From assembly GCA_018062725.1 (NCBI GenBank), contig JAGORP010000113.1:1-6282 (forward strand): a stretch of 6,282 bases of DNA, given 5' to 3'. Of the stretch, positions 1 to 5,799 are shown one piece after another. How positions within the stretch are numbered: the stretch's first letter is position 1; each line of letters opens with the position of its first letter. The notes beneath the pieces were generated by a model. It was given only the letters and a program-made list of their open reading frames with translations. It made no database searches and was not told where the DNA came from. The position numbers and the translations under genes were made by a program. The DNA comes from Flavobacterium sp. (GTDB lineage: Bacteria; Bacteroidota; Bacteroidia; Flavobacteriales; Flavobacteriaceae).

Positions 1-553
1 GATGTGCACCAATTGGATTAAAATACCGCAATAAAATAGCATTAATAGCCGAAACATGAGCTACATCGTTAATAATTTCTTCTCCGATTTGCTTCGTATT
101 TCCATACGGAGAAATCGCTTGTTGAACCGGTGCATTTTCGGTAATAGGCATGGTTTCAGCTTGGCCATACACCGTACAAGAAGAACTAAATATAAAGTGA
201 GCTTCTTTTTTTTGTTGTAATTCTTGCAACAAATACACTAAAGTATTGATATTGTTTTCGTAGTACAACAACGGATTTTGAACACTTTCGCCCACCGCTT
301 TACTTGCCGCAAAATGAATCACTCCAGCAATATCCTGATGTCTTTTGAAAAAATCCTGCACCGCATTTTTGATCCGTAAATCGATATTTTCAAAAGCTGG
401 CTTCTTACCTGTAATTTTTTCAATTCCGCCTAAAACATCAAGAGAAGAATTAGATAGGTTATCGATGACAACCACTTCAAAACCTTTATTTTGTAATTCA
501 ACTACGGTATGCGAACCGATAAATCCTAAGCCACCTGTAACAAGTATTTTCAT
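1..553 (-). CDS. galE: UDP-glucose 4-epimerase, 3' end cut by window edge
   Basis: GalE interconverts UDP-glucose and UDP-galactose (or the N-acetyl forms) with bound NAD in the cytoplasm, supplying galactose-type sugars for surface glycans. The first 184 residues are visible of about 340 usual for the family; the C-terminal substrate domain lies beyond position 1. Seen in the translation: a Rossmann nucleotide-binding loop TGGLGFIGS at residues 6-14, HFAASKAVGES at 80-90, SSSCTVYG at 123-130 with S125 matching the catalytic serine, YGNTK at 150-154 giving the YxxxK pair Y150/K154, and LRYFNPIGAH at 175-184. These together are characteristic of GalE within the extended SDR family. The start is the ATG at 553-551, immediately before the glycine-rich fold. 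It lies 69 bp downstream of the aminotransferase stop on the same strand, so co-transcription is likely. UDP-glucose versus UDP-GlcNAc preference cannot be judged from the visible part. Confidence 0.95.
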   Translation of the reverse strand, partial: MKILVTGGLGFIGSHTVVELQNKGFEVVVIDNLSNSSLDVLGGIEKITGKKPAFENIDLRIKNAVQDFFKRHQDIAGVIHFAASKAVGESVQNPLLYYENNINTLVYLLQELQQKKEAHFIFSSSCTVYGQAETMPITENAPVQQAISPYGNTKQIGEEIINDVAHVSAINAILLRYFNPIGAH

Positions 554-560
554 TTTTTCA

Positions 561-618
561 GCTAACAGTTAACAGTTAACCGCCAACAGTTTAAAACTGC
601 CAACCGAAAACTGCAAAC
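561..618. repeat. Degenerate AACAGTT/AAAACTG repeat in the aminotransferase-galE gap
   Basis: Almost the whole gap consists of short related units. TAACAGT occurs twice in tandem at 563-576 and is followed by TAAC. CCAACAGTTT lies at 583-592. AAAACTGCCAAC (593-604) and AAAACTGCAAAC (607-618) are 11/12 identical at a 14-bp spacing. CAGTTT-A-AAACTG at 587-599 is a small perfect palindrome. Low-complexity arrays of this style occur between flavobacterial genes (recalled, not checked). No open frame is apparent. It probably lies within the transcript running from the aminotransferase gene into galE. Confidence 0.6.
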
Positions 619-622
619 TCAA

Positions 623-1750
623 TTATACAAACTCTAAAACCGAATCTACAATAAACTTAATTTGTTCGTCGTCTAGTTCGGTATGCATTGGCAAAGCAAT
701 TACTTCTTTTACCAATAAGTTAGTTACCGGGAAATCTTCCTCTTTATAACGTGCGTCTAAATACGCTTTTTGACTGTGAAGTGGAATTGGATAATAAATC
801 GCACATGGAATTCCTTTCGACTGCAAATGCTCTAACAACGCATCTCGTTTGCCATTTAACACTCGAAACACATATTGATGAAACACATGACAATCGCAGG
901 CATCACAAATAGTTGGCACCCAAAGATTTGAGTTTACCCCTAAAGCTGTTGAATATTTCATCGCAGCTTCTTGACGCGCTTTATTATAGGCATCTAAATG
1001 AGGCAATTTTGCTTTTAAAACACCCGCTTGAATACTATCTAAACGAGAATTTACTCCTACTACATCATGATGATATCTTTCATACATTCCGTGATTCACA
1101 ATCCCTCTTAAAGTGTGCGCTAAAGCATCATCATTGGTGAAAATTGCACCACCATCACCATAACATCCTAAATTTTTAGAAGGAAAAAACGAAGTAGCCC
1201 CTACATGACCAATAGTTCCTACTTTTTTCTTCGATCCATCTTTTGAAGTATAATTGGCGCCTATCGCTTGTGCATTATCTTCAATTACATACAAATTATG
1301 TTCATTGGCAACTTCCATAATCGCATCCATATTCGCCGCACGACCAAATAAATGTACCGGCACAATTGCTTTTGTTTTTGGTGTAATGGCTTTCTTAATA
1401 GCCTCGATAGAAATGTTCATATTGTTCAAATCCACATCTACTAAAACAGGAGTCAATTGCAATAAAGCAATCACTTCAACTGTGGCAGCAAAGGTAAAAT
1501 CGGCCGTAATCACTTCATCTCCAGGTTGCAAACCAAGACCCATCATCGCAATTTGCAAGGCATCTGTCCCATTAGCACACGGAATAACGTGTTTTACGCC
1601 CAAATAGTTTTCTAAATCGGCTTGAAATTGATGCACTAAAGGTCCGTTAATATAAGTATTCGTGTCTAAAACCTCTTGAATAGAAGCATTTACTTCTTCT
1701 TTTATTTTTTCATATTGACTTTTTAAGTCAACCATTTGTAGTTTTCTCAT
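623..1750 (-). CDS. DegT/DnrJ/EryC1/StrS family PLP-dependent sugar aminotransferase
   Basis: The family transfers an amino group, usually from glutamate, to a keto-sugar nucleotide to make amino sugars for O-antigen, capsule or glycoprotein glycans; it is cytoplasmic. With the start at 1750 the protein has 375 residues, normal for the family. Seen: GTDAL (61-65) for cofactor phosphate binding, EDNAQ (157-161) with D158 expected to contact the PLP pyridine nitrogen, SFFPSKNLGCYGDGG (187-201) with K192 as the Schiff-base lysine, and NSRLDSIQA (234-242). An in-frame ATG at 1831 would add 27 residues, but that stretch is basic and hydrophobic, unlike the family N-terminus, and contains a promoter-like TAGCTTTG. 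The start MRKLQMVDLKSQY matches the expected N-terminus; M at 1735 is a further alternative. It is divergent from waaA and upstream of galE. The exact sugar substrate (for example a WbpE-like 3-keto-uronate or a 4-keto sugar) cannot be fixed from sequence. Confidence 0.93.
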   Translation of the reverse strand: MRKLQMVDLKSQYEKIKEEVNASIQEVLDTNTYINGPLVHQFQADLENYLGVKHVIPCANGTDALQIAMMGLGLQPGDEVITADFTFAATVEVIALLQLTPVLVDVDLNNMNISIEAIKKAITPKTKAIVPVHLFGRAANMDAIMEVANEHNLYVIEDNAQAIGANYTSKDGSKKKVGTIGHVGATSFFPSKNLGCYGDGGAIFTNDDALAHTLRGIVNHGMYERYHHDVVGVNSRLDSIQAGVLKAKLPHLDAYNKARQEAAMKYSTALGVNSNLWVPTICDACDCHVFHQYVFRVLNGKRDALLEHLQSKGIPCAIYYPIPLHSQKAYLDARYKEEDFPVTNLLVKEVIALPMHTELDDEQIKFIVDSVLEFV

Positions 1751-1768
1751 CGCGAAAAATTTAGATTG

Positions 1769-1776
1769 CAAAGCTA
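1769..1776 (-). promoter_or_regulatory. Candidate -7 promoter box for the aminotransferase-galE unit
   Basis: Read on the minus strand this is TAGCTTTG, an exact match to the Bacteroidota -7 consensus TAnnTTTG. It ends 18 nt before the ATG at 1750, so the leader would be about 13 nt. No convincing TTG -33 element lies 17-23 nt upstream (that stretch is A/T only), which lowers confidence. Its location inside the longer open frame is a reason to prefer the start at 1750. Confidence 0.5.
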
Positions 1777-1817
1777 CTAATTTAATAGCTTTTTTAATAA
1801 ATTTTGGAAAACTAATG

Positions 1818-1825
1818 TATTTTAG
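1818..1825 (+). promoter_or_regulatory. Weak candidate -7 box for waaA
   Basis: TATTTTAG has one mismatch to TAnnTTTG and is followed by CACC, as often seen at flavobacterial transcription starts. It lies 18 nt before the waaA ATG. A TTG at 1804-1806 is only 11 nt upstream, too close for a normal -33 element. Together with the minus-strand box at 1769-1776 it would make a compact divergent promoter region. Confidence 0.25.
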
Positions 1826-1843
1826 CACCATTAAATCGCAACT

Positions 1844-3073
1844 ATGTTTTTTCTCTATACTTTATTGGTCGAAATCACGCAACAGTTACTCAAAATTGTA
1901 GCCCTTTTTAGTCCAAAAATCAAATTATTTGTGAAAGGCCGAACGATCGTTTTCGAAACCTTACAATCAAAACTCCAAAAAGGTGATCGAAACATTTGGT
2001 TTCATGCCGCTTCATTAGGCGAATACGAACAAGGCTTGCCTGTTATTGAAAAAATAAAAGAAAAATATCCCCAGCATAAAATTATCTTGACTTTTTTTTC
2101 ACCGTCTGGTTATGAAGTCCGAAAAAACAATACGATTGCCGATGTTACCGTTTACCTCCCTTTGGACACGAATAAAAATGCCAAACAATTTTTAGCCTTG
2201 GTAAATCCCGAAATGGTCTTTTTTATCAAATATGAATATTGGCCCAATTATCTAAAAGAACTCAAACAACAGCAGATCGCCACCTATTTGATTTCGGGCG
2301 TTTTTAGAAATAATCAGTCCTTTTTTAAATGGTATGGTGGCTTTTACCGAAAGGCATTAAAAAGTTTCAAGCACTTCTTCGTACAAAATGAATCGTCTAA
2401 AGAATTATTAAAAAGCATTGATTTTACAAATGTTACCGTTTCAGGCGACACCCGTTTTGATCGCGTCGTAGCTATTTTAGAACGTGATAATTCGTTGGAT
2501 TTTATAGCCCAATTTAAAAACAACCAAACCACTATAGTCATTGGAAGTTCTTGGCCAAAAGACGAAGAATTACTGGTGAATTATATCAACTCGACAAATC
2601 ACAAGGTTAAATTTATCATTGCACCACATAACATCAAGCCAGAGCAAATCTCAAATCTGCAATCACAAATTACAAAAAAAGTAGTTTTGTTTTCAGAAAT
2701 GAAGGGGAAGTCACTTTCAGATTTTAATGTGTTTATCATTGACACTATAGGGATTTTGACTAAAATTTACAGTTATGCCGATATTGCGTATGTTGGTGGA
2801 GGATTCGGAAACCCTGGAGTACACAATATTTTAGAACCCGCTACTTTTGGCGTACCGATTGTTATTGGTCCCAACTATTGTCATTTTGCCGAAGCCACTG
2901 CCTTGGTACATCAAGAAGGTTGTCTTTCTATCAAAAACCAATCAGAATTGCATCAAGCCTTTGATTTGTTACTTCAGAACCAAGACGAACGACACGAAAA
3001 AGGACATATTTGCAGCACTTTTGTACAAATGAACAAAGGCGCAACGGCCACTATTTTACAACACATTTCTTAA
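1844..3073 (+). CDS. waaA: 3-deoxy-D-manno-octulosonic acid (Kdo) transferase
   Basis: WaaA/KdtA (glycosyltransferase family 30) transfers Kdo from CMP-Kdo onto lipid IVA at the inner face of the cytoplasmic membrane, the first step of LPS core assembly. The 409-residue length is normal. The N-terminus (about 1-30) is hydrophobic and amphipathic and fits the family's membrane anchor. HAASLGEYEQGLPVI (54-68) carries the conserved SLGE with E60 as likely catalytic base. GDTRFDR (201-207), GSSWPKDEE (234-242), APHNI (260-264), DTIGILTKIYSYADIAYVGG (300-319), and NILEPATFGVPIVIGP (328-343) form the C-terminal GT-B nucleotide-sugar half. The ATG at 1844 places the anchor correctly. It is divergent from the aminotransferase, and the peptidase follows after 65 bp with no obvious terminator between, so read-through is possible. 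How many Kdo residues it adds cannot be predicted. Confidence 0.95.
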   Translation: MFFLYTLLVEITQQLLKIVALFSPKIKLFVKGRTIVFETLQSKLQKGDRNIWFHAASLGEYEQGLPVIEKIKEKYPQHKIILTFFSPSGYEVRKNNTIADVTVYLPLDTNKNAKQFLALVNPEMVFFIKYEYWPNYLKELKQQQIATYLISGVFRNNQSFFKWYGGFYRKALKSFKHFFVQNESSKELLKSIDFTNVTVSGDTRFDRVVAILERDNSLDFIAQFKNNQTTIVIGSSWPKDEELLVNYINSTNHKVKFIIAPHNIKPEQISNLQSQITKKVVLFSEMKGKSLSDFNVFIIDTIGILTKIYSYADIAYVGGGFGNPGVHNILEPATFGVPIVIGPNYCHFAEATALVHQEGCLSIKNQSELHQAFDLLLQNQDERHEKGHICSTFVQMNKGATATILQHIS

Positions 3074-3138
3074 CAAAACCTTAAAATAAAACACAAACAA
3101 CTCTAAAATCGTAAATTGCACACTCTTAAATTATCATT

Positions 3139-5295
3139 ATGAAATTTTTACGTTTACTTCTTATTTTATTCGTATTACCAACATTCGCTCAACAAGGCGG
3201 TATGTGGATTCCTTCTCTATTAAAAGGGATGAACGAAACCGAGATGAAAAATCTGGGGATGAAAATTACAGCCGAAGATATTTATTCGGTAAACAAATCG
3301 AGTTTAAAAGACGCAGTCCCTCATTTTGATGGAGGCTGTACCGCTGAAGTTATTTCCCCAAAAGGATTAATTTTAACCAATCACCACTGTGGTTACGACA
3401 ATATTCAAAGTCATTCTACTGTTGAGCACGATTATTTAACCAACGGTTTTTGGGCCTATAAAATGGATGAAGAATTGCCTAACAAAGATTTATTTGTCAC
3501 TTTCATTGTTCGTATTGAAGACATAACTTCAAAAGTAATAGAAAACACTACTTCACTTACTTCAGAATCAGAAAGACAAAAGAAAATTCAAGAAAATATT
3601 TCAAATTTATCGAAAACACTTCCAAAAGAAGCTTGGCAAGAAAACAGCATCAAGACGTTTTACGATGGCAATCAATATGTATTGTTTGTTACCGAAACAT
3701 TTAGAGACGTTCGTTTGGTAGGTGCGCCACCAAGTTCTATCGGAAAATTTGGTTCCGATACTGATAACTGGGTGTGGCCTCGTCATACGGGTGACTTTTC
3801 ATTATTTAGAATTTATGCCGATAAAAACAATCGCCCAGCAGAATATTCAAAAGACAATATCCCTTATACACCAAAGCATTTCTTTCCCATTTCAATTAAA
3901 GGAACCGAAGAAAACGACTTCACTATGGTCATGGGATACCCTGGAAGAACACAAGAATACTTGCCTTCTTTTGCGGTAGAACAAATCATGAATGAATTGA
4001 ACCCGGCAAAAATTGAAATACGCGATGCCGCCTTAAAAGTACAAGACGGCTTCATGCGTAAAAACAACGCGATAAAAATTCAATACGCTTCCAAATATGC
4101 TGGGGTGGCCAATTATTGGAAAAAATGGATTGGCGAAACCAAAGGATTGAAAAAATCGAATGCTGTTGGCATCAAACAAAAATTTGAAGCACAGTTAACC
4201 GAAAAAATTAACCAAGCAGGCAAACAAGCAGAATACGGAAATTTATTAAACGAATTTAAAACCAATTACGAGAACATTAAAGAATATGCGTTAGCAAGAG
4301 ATTACTTCACCGAAGTAGTGCAACGTAACACTGAAATTCTATCTTTCGGTTTCCGATTGTATCAATTAGAACAACTTTATAACAATAAAGGAGAACAAGC
4401 TTTTAATGATAAAAAGAACAATGCCATTTCGACTTTTGAAGGATTGTACAAAGATTTTAACGCACAAGTCGACGAAAAAGTTTTTGAACAGCTCATCAAC
4501 CTTTATGCAACAAAATCACCGAAACAATTTTTACCATCAAGTTTAAATAATATTAATGCAGCCGAATTAGCTGCCGATGTATTTAAAAATTCAAAACTAA
4601 CTTCTTATAGCGGCTTAAAAGAATTATTAGCCGGTGACGCTAAAACAATTTTAGAGCGATTAAACCAAGACAAAGGATATGTTTTAGTAAAATCGATTGC
4701 AGCAGCTTATGATAAAAATGTAGCCCCTAAATTCAATGAAATAAATTTAAAAAATATTGCCTTACAACGCACTTACATGAAAGCGATAATGGAATTAAGT
4801 CCAAAATCGGCACGAATTTTCCCTGATGCCAATAGTACCTTACGTGTTACTTACGGAAAAGTAAAAGGCTACAAACCAACAGATGCTGTTTATTATGCGC
4901 CATTTACAACCTTAGATGGCGTTATGGAAAAATATGTCCCAGGCGACTATGAATTTGATGTTCCTAAAAAATTAATCGATTTACATCAAACAAAAGACTA
5001 TGGCCCTTATGCCGACAAAAACGGAAAAATACCAGTAGCCTTTATCGCTACAAACCATACTACAGGCGGAAATTCTGGTTCTCCAGCCCTAGATGCCAAA
5101 GGAAATTTAATTGGCTGTAATTTTGATCGTGTATGGGAAGGAACGATGAGTGACATTTATTATAGTCCTGAAATTTGCCGAAACATTATGGTCGATGCGC
5201 GTTATATTTTATTTATTATTGATAAATATGCAGGCGCAAAGAATCTAATTAATGAAATGAAAATCATTACCAAGGAACCTAAGAAAAAGAAATAA
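3139..5295 (+). CDS. Exported S46 family dipeptidyl-peptidase, DPP11-like (Asp/Glu-specific)
   Basis: S46 enzymes are periplasmic serine exopeptidases that release dipeptides from peptide N-termini; they serve peptide nutrition in Bacteroidota. The 718-residue length is normal. Seen: an N-terminal signal peptide (KFLRLLLILFVLPTFA, cleavage probably after A17), GGMWIP at 20-25, LTNHHCGY (79-86) with H83 as catalytic histidine, TGDFSLFRIYAD (217-228) with D219 as likely aspartate, and TTGGNSGSPA (641-650) with S646 as nucleophile, so a chymotrypsin-like fold split by a helical domain (about 280-580). R664 in NFDRVWEGT lies 18 residues after the serine, the spacing of Arg673 after Ser655 in P. 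gingivalis DPP11; DPP7 has Gly there. DPP11 is therefore favoured. There is no type IX secretion domain; the end is lysine-rich. A weak -7-like TAAATTGC at 3112-3119 may give it its own promoter. Confidence 0.95.
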   Translation: MKFLRLLLILFVLPTFAQQGGMWIPSLLKGMNETEMKNLGMKITAEDIYSVNKSSLKDAVPHFDGGCTAEVISPKGLILTNHHCGYDNIQSHSTVEHDYLTNGFWAYKMDEELPNKDLFVTFIVRIEDITSKVIENTTSLTSESERQKKIQENISNLSKTLPKEAWQENSIKTFYDGNQYVLFVTETFRDVRLVGAPPSSIGKFGSDTDNWVWPRHTGDFSLFRIYADKNNRPAEYSKDNIPYTPKHFFPISIKGTEENDFTMVMGYPGRTQEYLPSFAVEQIMNELNPAKIEIRDAALKVQDGFMRKNNAIKIQYASKYAGVANYWKKWIGETKGLKKSNAVGIKQKFEAQLTEKINQAGKQAEYGNLLNEFKTNYENIKEYALARDYFTEVVQRNTEILSFGFRLYQLEQLYNNKGEQAFNDKKNNAISTFEGLYKDFNAQVDEKVFEQLINLYATKSPKQFLPSSLNNINAAELAADVFKNSKLTSYSGLKELLAGDAKTILERLNQDKGYVLVKSIAAAYDKNVAPKFNEINLKNIALQRTYMKAIMELSPKSARIFPDANSTLRVTYGKVKGYKPTDAVYYAPFTTLDGVMEKYVPGDYEFDVPKKLIDLHQTKDYGPYADKNGKIPVAFIATNHTTGGNSGSPALDAKGNLIGCNFDRVWEGTMSDIYYSPEICRNIMVDARYILFIIDKYAGAKNLINEMKIITKEPKKKK

Positions 5296-5312
5296 AAAGC
5301 AACGTAATCATT

Positions 5313-5351
5313 AGTGCTGTTAAAAAATTATAATTTTTTAACAGCACTTTT
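5313..5351 (+). terminator. Hairpin terminator of the peptidase gene, perfect 36-nt palindrome
   Basis: AGTGCTGTTAAAAAATTA (5313-5330) is followed directly by its exact reverse complement (5331-5348) and a short T run to 5351. The outer stem is GC-containing and the inner part A/T only, so a real loop forms within the AAUUAUAAUU centre. It starts 17 nt after the peptidase stop. Its symmetry means it could also stop transcripts from the other strand. The T tract is short (four), so efficiency is uncertain. Confidence 0.75.
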
Positions 5352-5357
5352 AATTTG

Positions 5358-5373
5358 TGGCACGCATATTGCA
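5358..5373 (+). promoter_or_regulatory. Sigma-54 (RpoN) -24/-12 promoter motif
   Basis: TGGCACG (5358-5364), four bases (CATA), then TTGCA (5369-5373) match the sigma-54 consensus TGGCACG-N4-TTGCW in full, including the invariant GG at -25/-24 and GC at -13/-12. The predicted start is near 5384, giving a leader of about 109 nt before the ATG at 5493. The motif points toward the small lipoprotein gene and sits just past the peptidase terminator. An enhancer-binding activator site would be expected upstream, within the terminator or the 3' end of the peptidase gene; none was recognised. Confidence 0.6.
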
Positions 5374-5394
5374 AAATACCATTTCGTCGAAAAA

Positions 5395-5418
5395 GAATAT
5401 TTTTTTAAAAAAAAATTC
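5395..5418. repeat. A/T inverted repeat between the two promoters
   Basis: GAATATTTTTTT is followed directly by AAAAAAAAATTC; 11 of 12 positions pair. It lies within the predicted leader of the sigma-54 transcript and upstream of the TATCTTTG box. It may act as phased A/T tracts that bend DNA, as an upstream element, or as a weak RNA hairpin; it may also simply be low-complexity DNA. Confidence 0.4.
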
Positions 5419-5426
5419 AAAAAAAG

Positions 5427-5455
5427 TTTTACATATTAAAAAATTTATATCTTTG
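5427..5455 (+). promoter_or_regulatory. Housekeeping Bacteroidota promoter of the lipoprotein gene
   Basis: TATCTTTG at 5448-5455 is an exact TAnnTTTG -7 box. GTTTTAC at 5426-5432 lies where the TTG-type -33 element is expected, though it is not an exact match. Transcription would start near 5460, leaving an A/T-rich leader of about 33 nt before the ATG. A leader lacking a Shine-Dalgarno is typical of this phylum. Confidence 0.7.
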
Positions 5456-5492
5456 CGACGAATTAATAATTAACCTTTTATAATTAAGTAAG

Positions 5493-5723
5493 ATGAAAAA
5501 AGTTGTTTTAACTATGGCTTTAGTTGCTATGATGAGTGTTTCTTGTAAAGATCAAGCTGCTGCTACTGAAGAGGCTACTACAGAAATGACAGAAGCTGTT
5601 GACACTGCTGCTGCTGCTGTTGACACTGCTGCTGCTGCTGTTGATACTGCTGCTGCTGCTACTGAAGCTACTGAAGCTGCTGCAACTGCTACTGAAGCTG
5701 TTAAAGAAGAAGTAAAAAAATAA
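5493..5723 (+). CDS. Small alanine-rich putative lipoprotein with heptad repeats
   Basis: Function unknown. The 76-residue product begins with a lipoprotein-type signal (MKK, hydrophobic VVLTMALVAMMSV, then S17-C18-K19-D20). The lipobox is loose at -3 (Ser), but SCK/SCKD is common in this phylum. The predicted mature chain is 59 residues from C18, rich in Ala, Thr and Glu and free of aromatics. Residues 35-55 are three copies of AVDTAAA, followed by Ala/Thr/Glu repeats (56-69) and a charged tail VKEEVKK. A continuous alanine-rich helix or alanine coiled coil is inferred. 24 of 25 alanines use GCT and most valines and threonines use T-ending codons, unlike the neighbouring genes, which suggests high expression. 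It stands alone between two terminators, behind a sigma-54 motif and a TATCTTTG promoter. Similar short Ala/Glu-rich lipoproteins occur in flavobacteria (recalled, not checked). The start at 5493 is the only one that gives the signal peptide. Confidence 0.85.
   Translation: MKKVVLTMALVAMMSVSCKDQAAATEEATTEMTEAVDTAAAAVDTAAAAVDTAAAATEATEAAATATEAVKEEVKK
5595..5657 (+). repeat. Three in-frame copies of a 21-bp tandem repeat
   Basis: The units at 5595-5615 and 5616-5636 are identical, and that at 5637-5657 differs by a single synonymous GAC to GAT change. Each starts GCTGTTGA and ends in a run of GCT, encoding AVDTAAA. As 21 bp is a multiple of three, gain or loss of copies would keep the frame and alter only the length of the helical segment. 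Confidence 0.9.
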
Positions 5724-5747
5724 TTAGAAACTTTCTAATATTTTTAC

Positions 5748-5778
5748 AAAGCTCCGCTATGCGGGGCTTTACTTTTTT
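5748..5778 (+). terminator. Rho-independent terminator of the lipoprotein gene
   Basis: AAAGCTCCGC (5748-5757), loop TAT, GCGGGGCTTT (5761-5770): ten pairs with one G-U, followed by AC and six T. It is the most GC-rich hairpin in the window and has the classic layout. A small hairpin TTAGAAA-C-TTTCTAA (5724-5738) lies between it and the stop codon. On the minus strand the same stem could weakly terminate the convergent DUF1508 gene, although the T run there is poor. Confidence 0.9.
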
Positions 5779-5799
5779 ATACAACTTATGTAAAAATTA

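Noticed and set aside
345..572. Plus-strand open frame opposite the start of galE
   Set aside because: It lies antisense to clear GalE coding motifs and has no recognisable domain or promoter.
913..1607. Plus-strand open frames at 913-1140 and 1254-1607
   Set aside because: Both are antisense to the aminotransferase, including its PLP motif; the apparent proteins have shadow-like composition.
2092..2099. T8 tract in waaA as a phase-variation switch
   Set aside because: It is short for slippage-driven switching, usual in AT-rich DNA, and waaA is generally needed constantly.
2344..3032. Open frames at 2344-2541 (minus) and 2847-3032 (plus)
   Set aside because: Both overlap conserved waaA coding sequence in other frames.
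3722..4067. Open frames at 3722-3979 (plus) and 3864-4067 (minus)
   Set aside because: They are shadows of the S46 peptidase gene.
5272..5295. Lysine-rich C-terminus of the peptidase as a type IX secretion signal
   Set aside because: The conserved C-terminal domain of T9SS cargo is absent; the protein ends shortly after the protease fold, fitting a periplasmic enzyme.
5383..5462. TTCGTCG at 5383-5389 and its inverse CGACGAA at 5456-5462, each at a predicted transcription start
   Set aside because: A 7-bp inverted pair within about 200 bp is expected roughly once by chance; without conservation it is not evidence of an operator.
5595..5657. The 21-bp repeats as a CRISPR array
   Set aside because: The units abut with no spacers and are in-frame codons of a protein.
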